A stretch of DNA of 64,000 nt, from positions 124,001 through 188,000 of the forward strand of contig JAYRSJ010000004.1 of assembly GCA_041920215.1 (NCBI GenBank), in the 5' to 3' direction. Shown in pieces: positions 8,413-17,700 of this stretch. The stretch comes from JAYRSJ01 sp041920215. GTDB taxonomy: Bacteria; Pseudomonadota; Gammaproteobacteria; Burkholderiales; Burkholderiaceae_C. The translations under genes and the position numbers were made by a program. Below the pieces are notes generated by a model. That model ran no database searches, was not told where the DNA came from, and worked only from the letters and a program-made list of their open reading frames with translations. Every line of letters starts with the position of its first letter. The stretch's first letter is position 1.

Positions 8413-9093
8413 ATGTTGCGTGCCCTGGTCGTCCTGCTTGCTGTTGCGAATCTGCTTGCCTTTGCCTGGAGCCGGGGCTGGCTCGGGGGTGATGGCGAGG
8501 TGGGGCAGCGCGAGCCGCAGCGCCTGCAGCAGCAAAGCCAGCCCGAACGCCTGACCCTGCTGTCACCCCAGGCCGCCACCGATCTGCAGCAGCGCAGCTG
8601 CCTGGAGCTGGGCCCCTGGACCGGCGAGACGCAGCTGCGCGAGGCCCTCAGCGGGCTGGAACGCCTGGGGCTCAGCAGCGCTGACTGGCAGTTGGGCAGT
8701 GTCGATCTGCCAGGCGTCTGGGCCGTCGCCACCGCGCCCATCGCCGACCGTGCCGCGCTGCAGCGCAAGGAAGAGGTCTACAAGCGCAACAAGCTGGACT
8801 ACAGCCTGCTGGCCGGCCAGTCCGGCGACGCCGCGGCCAGCTTGCTGCTGAGCCGCCATGCCAGCGAGGCGGCCGCCAAAGCCGCCTTGGAGCAGCTGGG
8901 GCGGCGCGGCTTCCGCGATCTGCGCGTGCTGCAGCTGCAGGCCCCGCAGCAGCGTTTCAGCCTGCAGCTGCCGCGCGCCGACGGCCTGCTGAAGCGCCAG
9001 ATCAGCGAGAGCCGCAACAAGGCGCTGCCGGGCAGCGCCGGGCTCAGGGCCTGCGCGGCCGCGGCGCCGGACGTAGCAGCGGCAAGCCGCTGA
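8413..9093 (+). CDS. Membrane-anchored SPOR-like protein
   Basis: A 226-residue protein with one N-terminal membrane segment (LRALVVLLAVANLLAFAWS) and a predicted periplasmic remainder. The stretch from CLELGPWTGETQLREALSGLERLG to LLAGQSGDAAASLLLSRHASEAAAKAALEQLGRRGFRDLRVLQL resembles a SPOR repeat (residue pattern G-x-F/L...A...L...G). SPOR domains bind denuded peptidoglycan at division sites. It lies 50 bp after birA, probably in the same transcript. The last 50 bases overlap the convergent subtilase gene, so the C-terminus (CAAAAPDVAAASR) may be poorly conserved. Confidence 0.7.
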   Translation: MLRALVVLLAVANLLAFAWSRGWLGGDGEVGQREPQRLQQQSQPERLTLLSPQAATDLQQRSCLELGPWTGETQLREALSGLERLGLSSADWQLGSVDLPGVWAVATAPIADRAALQRKEEVYKRNKLDYSLLAGQSGDAAASLLLSRHASEAAAKAALEQLGRRGFRDLRVLQLQAPQQRFSLQLPRADGLLKRQISESRNKALPGSAGLRACAAAAPDVAAASR

Positions 9094-10861
9094 GCGTCGT
9101 TGCTGCGCCAGGCGCAGCCTCGCGGCGACGCTGCCTCGCCAGCCAGGCGCTGGCCGCCAGCAAGCCCAGCAACCAGGCCGGGCTGGCCGCACCGCCGCCA
9201 CCGCCGGAGGCCGGGGCGGGTGCAGGCGATGGCGCCGGAGCGGGCGATGGGGCAGGCGCGGGCGTGGCCGCAGCCACCGCCGCGGCGGCATCCAGCATGC
9301 CGGCGCCGCAGGTGCTGGTGGTGCAGTAGCACTCCAGCTGTTCGGCTGCGCTGGGTGCCTGGCAGCTCGGTGTGCCGGCCGTTGCACCGCTGGTCGGAAA
9401 GCCGCGCACCGTCGAGACCAGCAGGCTTTTCACCTGGGTCGGTGTCAGCGCGGGCTGCTGGCTCAGCATCAGCGCGACGACGCCGCTGACCAGGGGGGCC
9501 GAGAAGCTGGTGCCCACCGAAGCGCTGCCGCCGGTGTAGCTGTCGTCACCGGCCACCGGGCCCTGACTGCCGCGGTTGGTGGTGCTGTACATCGGATACA
9601 GGCAGGGGCCTGTGCCATTGACCCAGGCCTCGCCGCAGTTGCCGCCGGGCGCGCTCAAGCTCACCTGCGGGCCGATGCTGGAGAAGCCCACCTTGGAGCC
9701 CACATGGCGCAGGCCGGCCACCGTGATCACGCCGTTGCAGTTGCCGGGCACCCCCACCGCCTCGCCGGCCGAGTTGCCGGCCGCCACCACCACCACGGTG
9801 TTGCGGGCATTGGCCTCGGCGATCACCTGGTTGTAGAAGCTGGAGCAGGTGCCGGCGCCGCCCAGGCTGAGGTTCAGCACCCGGGCCGGATGGGCGTTTG
9901 TCGCGACACCGGGCAGCGCGCCGCCCGAGGCCCAGCGCATGCCGGCGATGATGTCGGAGTCATAGCCGCCACATTTGCCCAGCACCCGCACCGGCAGGAT
10001 CTTGGCGCCCCAGGCCACGCCAGCCATGCCCAGCCCGTTGTTGCTGACCGCGGCGACCAGGCCGGCCACGCGGGTGCCATGCCAGGAGCTGCTGCCCACA
10101 TCGTCGTTGGTGCATTGGCTGCCGAAGGTGCCCGCGCTGATATCGGCCTGGCTGACCCAGTCGCCGGGGTCGGAGGCATCGGCATCGTGGCCATCGCCAT
10201 CGTTGGCAATCGCCAGACCGCGGGCATCGGCGCTGCTGTAGGCGACGAAGTCGTAGCCGCCGACGATATTGGCGGCCAGGTCCGGATGGTCCTTGCGCAC
10301 GCCTGTATCGAGCACCGCCACGACGATGCTGCTGCCGGTCGTGCGGTCCCAGGCCGCCGGCGCATTGATGCTGGAGACCACCTCGCCGGCCGGTGCCTTC
10401 AGATACCACTGGCCCACCGCCGGGCCGCTGCCGCCCACCGTCGTATAGGCCGGGTCGTTGGGCAGCAGGGTGTGGCGGCGCAGCTGGTCGACCACCACCT
10501 CCTCGACCTCGGGATCGGCCGCCAGGCGCTGGGCCAGCGCCGCCGAGCTGAGACCCTGGGCGCGCACGACCTGGGTGCGGGTGTCCAGGCTCAGGCCGGC
10601 CTGCAGGCCGCTGCCGTCCTGCAGGCCGGTGCGCAGCGCCAGCGCATGGGCACGCTGCTGCGCCAGCTCGGCCACCTCGGCGCTGCTGGAGCGCAGCGCC
10701 ATCGGCTTGGCCAGCACCGAGGGCGCGGCGGCCTTGAAGCGCACGATGACGCGCCCCTGAGGCTCGGCCTGGGCCAGCGCCAGCGGGCTGGCCAGGACAT
10801 AGAGGGCGGCGGCCACCGCCGTCAGGCGCAGGCCGGTGGAGGACAGGGCAAGGCGCTTCAT
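9044..10861 (-). CDS. Secreted S8 subtilisin-family protease with GlyGly-CTERM-like tail
   Basis: A 605-residue exported serine protease. A signal peptide (start MKRLALSSTG, end PLALAQA) precedes an I9-like propeptide and the S8 domain, with catalytic Asp185 (VLDTGVRKDHPD), His261 (SWHGTRVAG) and Ser452 (GTSFSAP); oxyanion Asn in AAGNSAG. After a proline-rich linker (SPAPAPSPAPAPAS) the C-terminus has GGGGGAASPAW, a hydrophobic helix and an RQRRR cluster, the layout of GlyGly-CTERM sorting signals cut by rhombosortase. A rhombosortase gene is in this window at 45365. About 22 further residues follow the basic cluster, encoded partly in the overlap with the convergent SPOR gene. Start ATG 10861 was chosen for the signal peptide. 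Confidence 0.9.
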   Translation of the reverse strand: MKRLALSSTGLRLTAVAAALYVLASPLALAQAEPQGRVIVRFKAAAPSVLAKPMALRSSSAEVAELAQQRAHALALRTGLQDGSGLQAGLSLDTRTQVVRAQGLSSAALAQRLAADPEVEEVVVDQLRRHTLLPNDPAYTTVGGSGPAVGQWYLKAPAGEVVSSINAPAAWDRTTGSSIVVAVLDTGVRKDHPDLAANIVGGYDFVAYSSADARGLAIANDGDGHDADASDPGDWVSQADISAGTFGSQCTNDDVGSSSWHGTRVAGLVAAVSNNGLGMAGVAWGAKILPVRVLGKCGGYDSDIIAGMRWASGGALPGVATNAHPARVLNLSLGGAGTCSSFYNQVIAEANARNTVVVVAAGNSAGEAVGVPGNCNGVITVAGLRHVGSKVGFSSIGPQVSLSAPGGNCGEAWVNGTGPCLYPMYSTTNRGSQGPVAGDDSYTGGSASVGTSFSAPLVSGVVALMLSQQPALTPTQVKSLLVSTVRGFPTSGATAGTPSCQAPSAAEQLECYCTTSTCGAGMLDAAAAVAAATPAPAPSPAPAPSPAPAPASGGGGGAASPAWLLGLLAASAWLARQRRREAAPGAATTLSGLPLLRPAPRPRRP

Positions 10862-10964
10862 GATGGGATCGGGCTCCATGAATCTGGCTCAGGACTGAGC
10901 CGCAGTGTAGGGCGCGGCGGCGCGGCCTGCTGGCCCAGACGGGCCCGCCCCGGCCCAGCAGCGC

Positions 10965-10996
10965 AAAAAAAAGCCGACCCCGCAACGAGGGTCGGC
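10965..10996 (-). terminator. Intrinsic terminator of gap
   Basis: An 8-bp perfect stem (GCCGACCC/GGGTCGGC, 8-nt loop) followed on the minus strand by eight T. It sits 42 bp beyond the GAPDH stop and would end that transcript before the subtilase gene. Confidence 0.88.
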
Positions 10997-11037
10997 TCAG
11001 GCGCTGGCCCGGCCAGCGCACGGCAGTCGCGGTCTGC

Positions 11038-12036
11038 TTACTTGGCGATGACGCGCACCATCTCCAGCACCTTGTTCGAGTAGCCCCACTCGTTGTCGTA
11101 CCAGGCCACCACCTTGACGAAGGTGCCGTCCAGAGCGATGCCGGCATCGGCGTCGAAGATCGAGGTGCGAGCATCGCCACGGAAGTCGGTGGCCACCACC
11201 TTGTCCTCGGTATAGCCCAGCACGCCCTGCAGCGCGCCCTGGCTCTGTGCCTTCATCTCGGCGCAGATTTCGGCATAGGTGGCGGCGTTGTTCAGCTCCA
11301 CGGTCAGGTCAACCACCGAGACGTCCGAGGTCGGCACGCGGAAGCTCATGCCGGTCAGCTTCTTGTTCAGCTCGGGGATGACCACGCCCACGGCCTTGGC
11401 GGCACCGGTGCTGCTGGGGATGATGTTCTCCAGGATGCCGCGACCACCGCGCCAGTCCTTGTTGCTGGGGCCGTCCACGGTCTTCTGCGTCGCGGTGGCG
11501 GCATGCACGGTGGTCATCAGGCCGCGCTTGATGCCCCACTTGTCGTTCAGCACCTTGGCCACGGGCGCCAGGCAGTTGGTCGTGCACGAAGCATTGGAGA
11601 TGATGGCCTGGCCGGCGTAGCTCTTGTCGTTGACGCCGTAGACGAACATCGGCGTGTCGTCCTTGGAGGGTGCCGACATGATGACCTTCTTGGCACCGGC
11701 GGCCAGGTGCTTCTCGGCGCCGGCCTTGTCCAGGAACAGGCCGGTGGCCTCGACGACGATGTCGGCGCCGACCTCGTTCCACTTCAGCGCGGCCGGGTCG
11801 CGCTCGGCGCTCAGGCGGATCTTCTTGCCGTTGACGACCAGGGTGTTGCCCTCGACCGAGACCTCGCCGTCGAAGCGGCCGTGCACGCTGTCGTACTTCA
11901 GCATATAGGCCAGGTAGTCGGGCTCCAGCAGGTCGTTGATGCCCACCACCTCGATTTCCTTGAAGTTGGCGATGGCAGCGCGGAACACCATGCGGCCGAT
12001 GCGGCCGAAGCCGTTGATACCGATCTTGATCGTCAT
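11038..12036 (-). CDS. gap: Glyceraldehyde-3-phosphate dehydrogenase, type I
   Basis: A 332-residue glycolytic/gluconeogenic enzyme that oxidises glyceraldehyde-3-phosphate with phosphate. The N-terminus IKIGINGFGRIGR is the dinucleotide-binding loop, and GINDLLEPD has the Asp that favours NAD. The active-site Cys151 lies in SNASCTTNCLAP, and the C-terminal YDNEWGYSNKV is typical. ATG 12036 has AAGGAG ten bases upstream. Transketolase lies two genes upstream on the same strand, a central-carbon neighbourhood common in this group. A strong terminator follows. Confidence 0.97.
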   Translation of the reverse strand: MTIKIGINGFGRIGRMVFRAAIANFKEIEVVGINDLLEPDYLAYMLKYDSVHGRFDGEVSVEGNTLVVNGKKIRLSAERDPAALKWNEVGADIVVEATGLFLDKAGAEKHLAAGAKKVIMSAPSKDDTPMFVYGVNDKSYAGQAIISNASCTTNCLAPVAKVLNDKWGIKRGLMTTVHAATATQKTVDGPSNKDWRGGRGILENIIPSSTGAAKAVGVVIPELNKKLTGMSFRVPTSDVSVVDLTVELNNAATYAEICAEMKAQSQGALQGVLGYTEDKVVATDFRGDARTSIFDADAGIALDGTFVKVVAWYDNEWGYSNKVLEMVRVIAK

Positions 12037-12196
12037 GACGAGAAGCTCCTTGAAATGGAAAGGATTGCTGGAAAGCTCGATGCGGGCAGGGGCAGCACGG
12101 GAGGCGGCCGGCGCGAATTGGCCGCTATTTTGCCCGCAATGGCGCAGCCATCCTTTGCGCCATTCCAAGAGCCGGCAAAAAGCAGGTCCCGGCGCC

Positions 12197-13225
12197 TCAG
12201 GAACCCGCCGCACGGCGGCGGGTGTCCAGCACGGTGCAGGGCACGTCGATCACCAGCCGTTCGCCCATCAGCTGCGCCTGCATACTGGCCGGTGCCTTGA
12301 AGCTGGCGCGGCCCAGCCAGGCCATGAACTCGCTGCGGTTGATATCCGATGCACCGATCTGCGCCAGCTGATTGTCCAGGGCCGGCCTGCGATAGCTCAT
12401 ATGCAGCTGAAAGGGGCAGGCCATGGTCTTGAAGTCGAAAAAGGCCGGGGCCAGCTCCATCAGCGGCAGTAGCTCGCGCAGCGTCCATTGCCGCTTGGTC
12501 AGCACCTTGCTGTCGGCACCGGTGGGCACCAGGCGGAACAGCTGCTCGAAGGACTGCCGGCGGTCGCTCGCCCGGCGGCAGGGCATCCGGTACTGGGCAG
12601 CATGCGCAGACACCAGACTCTCGAATGCGCCGGATGCATTGCTGTAGCGCATTTTGAGCTGGGGCGGCTGGGCGCCATCGCCCTCGAAGCTGAACTGCAG
12701 CACCACATGGCTAACGCGATGGTCGCGCACCCTCGACGAAGCCTCGGGCGGCGTGGCGGGCATGATCAGGCAGTCTGGTTCCGGCTCGGCCGGCGCATCC
12801 GACTCGACCAGGCGCAAGGGCCGGCCCTCGGCATCGGCCAGCGCATCGAACTCGAACTCCTGCACCGCCGTCACCGTACCCATGGCGGGCGTCAGACAGG
12901 GCAGACGGTAGCTTTGCAGATAGGCTTTCAGCGCCAGGTCCAGCGCCGGGCTGACCATATAGGCCAGCGGCGTGATCGTGGGCGGCTGGTCGGGCCGCTC
13001 AAAGCTCAGCTTGACCCGGGCAAAACCGCCACCACCCTCCTCGGCCGACGCCGGCGGCAGTTGCAGCGGCTCGGCGCGGCGCTGCAGACATTGCAGGGCC
13101 TCGACGGCGGCTGGATCAGGCAGGCGCCTGACTTCTTCTGCCGGCGCGAGACCTGCGGTGCCGAGCAGCAGCGCCGTCATGGTGCGTCGCCAGCGACCGA
13201 ATCGTTTCACCCCTGGATGGTTCAT
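12197..13225 (-). CDS. Unknown exported protein with three internal repeats
   Basis: I do not recognise this 342-residue protein. It starts with a basic, hydrophobic export signal (RWRRTMTALLLGTAGLAPAE), and AAGGGGAG precedes ATG 13225. Three related units can be seen at about residues 69-110, 173-216 and 272-330: a beta-strand-like opening (VKLSFERPD; VVLQFSFEGD; FQLHMSYRR), a middle segment, and an ending in PC (SYRLPC, QYRMPC, IDVPC). The alternation faintly recalls TonB C-terminal domains, which would fit an envelope role, but that is speculation. It lies between tkt and gap on their strand, with 160 and 228 bp gaps, so it may be independently transcribed. Confidence 0.6.
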   Translation of the reverse strand: MNHPGVKRFGRWRRTMTALLLGTAGLAPAEEVRRLPDPAAVEALQCLQRRAEPLQLPPASAEEGGGGFARVKLSFERPDQPPTITPLAYMVSPALDLALKAYLQSYRLPCLTPAMGTVTAVQEFEFDALADAEGRPLRLVESDAPAEPEPDCLIMPATPPEASSRVRDHRVSHVVLQFSFEGDGAQPPQLKMRYSNASGAFESLVSAHAAQYRMPCRRASDRRQSFEQLFRLVPTGADSKVLTKRQWTLRELLPLMELAPAFFDFKTMACPFQLHMSYRRPALDNQLAQIGASDINRSEFMAWLGRASFKAPASMQAQLMGERLVIDVPCTVLDTRRRAAGS

Positions 13226-13453
13226 CCCATGCTCCCCTTGAAGTTACGAACGCAAGGGGCCTCATCCACGAGGCTGCGACGGCAAAGCCCGACCAGGCCA
13301 GCCGCCACAAGCATCTCACCACCCGGCTTCTCTGTGCCGGTGTGGCAAGCCCCTCCCTAGGTCGGCCGGTGGCACGCATTCAGCGTGCGCACCGGACCAC
13401 CGTGCGCAGTATTGCCGAGCGATACCGGCCCGCAAGCGGGCTTTCACCCAGAC

Positions 13454-15508
13454 TCAGGCCTTGCGGGCTTTCAAGCGGGCCTTGCCCAGCACCACCTTGA
13501 CCGTGTCCGCCACGTTCTCGGGCGTGAAGCCGAAGTGCTTGAACAGCACCGGGGCCGGGGCCGATTCGCCGTAGCTGTCGATGCCGACGACGGCCGCGCA
13601 GCCGTACTTCCACCAGAAGTCGCTGACGCCCATCTCCACCGCGATGCGCGGCAGGCCGGCCGGCAGCACGCTCTTCTTGTAGGCGGCGTCCTGGCGATCG
13701 AAGACATTGGTCGAGGGCACCGAAACCACCCGCACCGCGATGCCGTCCTTGGCCAGCTGCTGCTGCGCATGCAGGGCCAGCTGCACTTCGGAGCCGCTGG
13801 CCATGATCACGGCCTGGGCCTTCTTCTTCAGGCCCACCTCGCTGGGTTCGGCCAGCACATAGGCACCCTTGGCGATATCGTCCACCGCGGTCTTGGGCGC
13901 ATAGGGCAGGTTCTGGCGCGACAGCGCCAGCACGCTGGGGCGGGCCGCATTGGCGATGGCCATGGTCCAGGCCACCACGGTCTCGGTGGTGTCGGCCGGG
14001 CGCCAGACATCCAGGCCCGGGATCAGGCGCAGCGAGCTGACATGCTCGATCGACTGGTGCGTCGGGCCGTCCTCGCCCAGGCCGATGGAGTCGTGGGTGA
14101 ACACGTGGATCACGCGTTGCTTCATCAGCGCCGCCATGCGGATGGCGTTGCGGCTGTAGTCGCTGAAGGTCAGGAAGGTGCCGCCGTAGGGGATGTAGCC
14201 GCCGTGCAGCGCGATGCCGTTCATGATGGCGGCCATGCCGAACTCGCGCACGCCGTAATTGATGTGGCGGCCGCCGTTGCTGGAGCCATCGGCCTCCAGG
14301 CGGAAGGCCGGCGTGCTCTTGGTGTTGGTCAGGTTGGAGCCGGTCAAATCGGCCGAGCCGCCCAACAGCTCGGGCACGGCGGCGGTGAAGGCCTCCAGCG
14401 CCAGCTGGCTGGCCTTGCGGCTGGCCACGGTCTCGGCCTTGCCATGGGCGGCCACCACCGCGTCGACGGCCACCTGGGCGAAGTTGGCCGGCAGCACGCC
14501 GGCCATGCGGCGTGCCAGCTCGGCGGCCAGCTCGGGGAAGGCGGTGGCGTAGGCGTCAAAGCGCTCGTCCCAGGCCTGCTCCAGCGCCGCGCCCTTGGCC
14601 TTGGCGTCCCAGCCGGCATAGACCTCGGCGGGGATCTGGAAGGGCTCGTGCGTCCAGCCCAGTGCCTCACGGGTCAGCTTGATCTCCTCGCCGCCCAGCG
14701 GTTCGCCATGGGCCTTGGCGGTGTTGGCACGGTTGGGCGAGCCCTTGCCGATATGGGTCTTGGCGATGATCAGCGTGGGCTTGGCCGTGCTCTGCTTGGC
14801 CTGGGCGATGGCAGCGTCCACCGCGTCCACATCATGGCCGTCCACCGGGCCGATCACGTCCCAGCCATAGGCGGCGAAACGCTGGGCGGTGTTGTCGATG
14901 AACCAGGGCGCCACCTGGCCGTCGATCGAGATGCCGTTGTCGTCGTAGATCGCGATCAGCTTGTTGAGCTTCCAGGCACCGGCCAGCGAGCAGGCCTCGT
15001 GGCTGATGCCCTCCATCAGGCAGCCATCGCCGAGGAAGACGTAGGTGTGGTGGTCGACGATGGCGTGACCCTCACGGTTGAACTCCTTGGCCAACATCTT
15101 CTCGGCCAGCGCCAGGCCCACCGCATTGCTGATGCCCTGGCCCAGCGGGCCGGTGGTGGTCTCGACACCGGGGGTGATGCCCACCTCGGGGTGGCCGGGG
15201 GTCTTGCTGTGCAGCTGGCGGAAGGCCTTCAGCTCGGCCATCGGCAAGTCGTAGCCCGTCAGATGCAGCAAGGCATAGATCAGCATCGAGCCATGGCCGT
15301 TGGACAGCACGAAGCGGTCGCGGTCGGCCCATTGCGGATTGGCCGGGTTGTGGCGCAGATGGCGCCCCCACAGCGCGACGGCGATCTCGGCCATGCCCAT
15401 GGGCGCGCCGGGATGGCCGGAATTGGCCTGCTGCACGGCGTCCATCGCCAATGCGCGGATGGCATGGGCCATCAGGGTGGGGTTGCTTGCAGCAGCGGTA
15501 TCGGCCAT
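13454..15508 (-). CDS. tkt: Transketolase
   Basis: A 684-residue thiamine-diphosphate enzyme moving two-carbon units in the pentose phosphate pathway and, if present, the Calvin cycle. Landmarks: ANSGHPGAPMGMAEIA, the ThDP motif GDGCLMEGISHEA with the later KLNKLIAIYDDN, THDSIGLGEDGPTHQ (central domain) and PSTNVFDRQD in the C-terminal domain. The start MADTAAASNPTLMAHAIRALAMDAVQ at 15508 matches the family; a 69-codon upstream extension in frame is discounted. No clear Shine-Dalgarno precedes it (CCACCTCCTCCCACC). Confidence 0.97.
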   Translation of the reverse strand: MADTAAASNPTLMAHAIRALAMDAVQQANSGHPGAPMGMAEIAVALWGRHLRHNPANPQWADRDRFVLSNGHGSMLIYALLHLTGYDLPMAELKAFRQLHSKTPGHPEVGITPGVETTTGPLGQGISNAVGLALAEKMLAKEFNREGHAIVDHHTYVFLGDGCLMEGISHEACSLAGAWKLNKLIAIYDDNGISIDGQVAPWFIDNTAQRFAAYGWDVIGPVDGHDVDAVDAAIAQAKQSTAKPTLIIAKTHIGKGSPNRANTAKAHGEPLGGEEIKLTREALGWTHEPFQIPAEVYAGWDAKAKGAALEQAWDERFDAYATAFPELAAELARRMAGVLPANFAQVAVDAVVAAHGKAETVASRKASQLALEAFTAAVPELLGGSADLTGSNLTNTKSTPAFRLEADGSSNGGRHINYGVREFGMAAIMNGIALHGGYIPYGGTFLTFSDYSRNAIRMAALMKQRVIHVFTHDSIGLGEDGPTHQSIEHVSSLRLIPGLDVWRPADTTETVVAWTMAIANAARPSVLALSRQNLPYAPKTAVDDIAKGAYVLAEPSEVGLKKKAQAVIMASGSEVQLALHAQQQLAKDGIAVRVVSVPSTNVFDRQDAAYKKSVLPAGLPRIAVEMGVSDFWWKYGCAAVVGIDSYGESAPAPVLFKHFGFTPENVADTVKVVLGKARLKARKA

Positions 15509-15638
15509 GGTGGGAGGAGGTGGAGTTGCGGGGTAAACCCGGCATTTTACCGACGCCCGCAAGGGCCACCGGATTGACCCAGAGCAAGACCGCCGGACGC
15601 CCGCCCTGGCACGCTGCGTCCATCCCAGGAGACAAGCC

Positions 15639-16238
15639 ATGAACACCCCCCTGCCCCTGAGCCTGCGCATCATCCGCGACGAGCACCGCGCGCTCGCTGC
15701 CATGCTGCGCTCCATCCCGCTGCTGCTGGCCGAGCACCGACGCCATGCCAGCCTGCCGGACTTCGGGGCGCTGCGCGCGATGCTCTTCTATGTGGACGAG
15801 TTCCCCGAGCGCCTGCACCACCCCAAGGAAAGCGAGCTGCTATTCCCCAAGCTGCGCGCCAGGGCGCCCGAGCTACGCGACACGCTGGACAAGCTGGACG
15901 AGGACCATGGCCGCGGCGAGCGCGCGATCCGCGAGCTGGAACACAGCCTGCTGGCCTTCGAGATGCTGGGCGAGGCGCGGCGCAGCCGCTTCGAGCAGCA
16001 GGCCGAGCGCTATGTCGATCTCTATCTGCAGCATATGGAGTTGGAGGAGCGCGAGATCCTGCCGCTGGCCCAGCGCATGCTCCAGCCCGAGGACTGGGCC
16101 GAACTCGACGAGGCCTTCGCCGCCAACCGCGATCCGCTGACCGGCCATGCGCCCGATGCGAGCTACGAGGCGCTGTTCCAGCGCATCCTCCACGCCCTGC
16201 CCGCACCGCTGGGCCTGGCCGAGCCCCTGGCGAAGTGA
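15639..16238 (+). CDS. Hemerythrin HHE domain protein
   Basis: A 199-residue helical protein with the hemerythrin-like iron-ligand pattern: IIRDEHRALAAML (His), ERLHHPKESELLFPKL (HHxxxE), LDEDHGRGERAI (His) and YLQHMELEEREILPLA (HxxxE). Such proteins bind a non-haem diiron centre and act in oxygen, NO or iron handling in the cytoplasm. CAGGAGACAAGCC gives a ribosome site 9 bases before ATG 15639. It is divergent from tkt with 130 bp between starts. Confidence 0.9.
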   Translation: MNTPLPLSLRIIRDEHRALAAMLRSIPLLLAEHRRHASLPDFGALRAMLFYVDEFPERLHHPKESELLFPKLRARAPELRDTLDKLDEDHGRGERAIRELEHSLLAFEMLGEARRSRFEQQAERYVDLYLQHMELEEREILPLAQRMLQPEDWAELDEAFAANRDPLTGHAPDASYEALFQRILHALPAPLGLAEPLAK

Positions 16239-16368
16239 TATTTTCACGCTATCCCGTCAATCAACTACCGATCATTTGTATCGTTTTAATCATTTTCTAG
16301 CAAACTAAGGCTCTCAGCAGCGCCGCCGACGGCCCCAGACCCGCGGCGCTCGGACCAGGAGAGCCGCT

Positions 16369-17700
16369 TTGGAAACCGCCACGCCGCCGCGCAGCGCCAC
16401 GATTCTGTTCGTCGATGACGAGCCCTCGATCCTGGCCGCCCTGCGCCGCCTGTTCAGGCCCCAGGGCTACCGCGTGCTGCTGGCCGAGTCCGGCGCCGCC
16501 GGCCTGGACCTGCTGGCGCAGGAGTCGGTCGATCTGGTCGTCTCGGACATGCGCATGCCCGAGATGGACGGCGTGCAGTTTCTCGAGGCCGTGCGCCGCC
16601 ACACCCCGGACGCGCTGCGCCTGCTGCTGACCGGCTATGCCGACATCGGCTCCACCATCGCCGCCATCAACCGCGGCGAGATCCATCGCTATATCGCCAA
16701 GCCCTGGGATGACCAGGACCTGCTGCTGGCGGTGCGCGAGGGCCTGGAGCGCCAGCAGCTGCTGCAGGAGAACCGCCGCCTGCTGGCGCTGAGCCAGCAG
16801 CACAACCAGGAGTTGCAGCAGCTCAATGCCGAGCTGGACCGCCGCGTGCAGGCCCGCACCGCCGAGCTGGAACAGGTCAACGCCATGCTGGGCAAGGCCT
16901 ATGAGGAGCTGCACCAGCAGAACCTGCTGGCGATCAAGGTCTTCGCCGGCCTGCTGGAGCAGCGCGGTGGCAGCGCGCCGGGCTATGCCGAGCGGGTTGG
17001 CCGCAGCGCGCGCCAGCTGGCCGAGCGCCTGGGCCTGCCCGCGCAGACCCAGGAGGACTGCTATGTGGCCGGCCTGCTGCACGAGGTCGGCAAGATCGGC
17101 CTGCCCGACAGCCTGCTGCGCAAGCCGCTGTCCCTGATGAATGGCGAGGAGGCAGCCCGCTGGCGCCGCTATCCGCTCAGCGGCGAGGCCGCACTGATGC
17201 CGCTCGCCGGCCTGCAGCGCGCGGCCCGGCTGGTGCGTTGGCACCAGGAGCGCCTCGACGGCAAGGGCTTCCCCGACGGGCTGGCCGGCAACGCCCTGCC
17301 GCTGGCCGTCCAGGTGGTGGGCTTGGCCTGCACCTTCCACGGCCTGCAGTCCGGCCGCCTGGCAGAGCGCCAGCACAGCCCCGAGCAGGCCCAGCAAGCG
17401 CTCAGCCAGTCCGGCGGCAGCCGCTACAGCGAAGCCGTCGTGCAGGCCTTTGTCGCGCTCTGCCGCGAACAGCCGGCGGCAGCGCCCGGCGATCTGAAGC
17501 TGCGGGTGCAGGACCTGCGTCCCGGCATGCGGGTCGCGCGCGATCTGCTCAGCCCCCAGGGCAGCCTGCTGCTGGCGGCCGGCTTCGTGTTCGACGCGCC
17601 GGTGATCACCCAGCTACAGGAGCTGGTGCGCCGCGAGGCGCTGGACATCAGCCTGCATGTCCATCTGCCCGCTGACCCCTCACGAAAGGAAGCGCGATGA
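16369..17700 (+). CDS. Response regulator with degenerate HD-GYP output domain
   Basis: A 443-residue regulator. Residues 9-125 form a receiver domain (phospho-acceptor Asp60 in VVSDMRMPEMDG, conserved Lys in IAKPW). A coiled coil (about 125-185) links it to an HD-GYP-like domain. That domain is altered: HD is HE (LHEVGKIGLPDSLL, 238-239), HHExxDGxGYP is WHQERLDGKGFP, and the later Asp of the VADxFDA block is lost (LACTFHGLQ). Cyclic-di-GMP hydrolysis is therefore doubtful. Start is TTG 16369 with AGGAG 8 bases upstream; no upstream ATG fits. The stop overlaps the next gene by ATGA. Confidence 0.87.
   Translation: METATPPRSATILFVDDEPSILAALRRLFRPQGYRVLLAESGAAGLDLLAQESVDLVVSDMRMPEMDGVQFLEAVRRHTPDALRLLLTGYADIGSTIAAINRGEIHRYIAKPWDDQDLLLAVREGLERQQLLQENRRLLALSQQHNQELQQLNAELDRRVQARTAELEQVNAMLGKAYEELHQQNLLAIKVFAGLLEQRGGSAPGYAERVGRSARQLAERLGLPAQTQEDCYVAGLLHEVGKIGLPDSLLRKPLSLMNGEEAARWRRYPLSGEAALMPLAGLQRAARLVRWHQERLDGKGFPDGLAGNALPLAVQVVGLACTFHGLQSGRLAERQHSPEQAQQALSQSGGSRYSEAVVQAFVALCREQPAAAPGDLKLRVQDLRPGMRVARDLLSPQGSLLLAAGFVFDAPVITQLQELVRREALDISLHVHLPADPSRKEAR

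Noticed and set aside
13428..13441. Hairpin GCCCG-CAAG-CGGGC near the transketolase stop as a terminator
   Set aside because: Five-bp stem and no T tract on the transketolase strand; T residues follow only on the other strand, where no gene ends.
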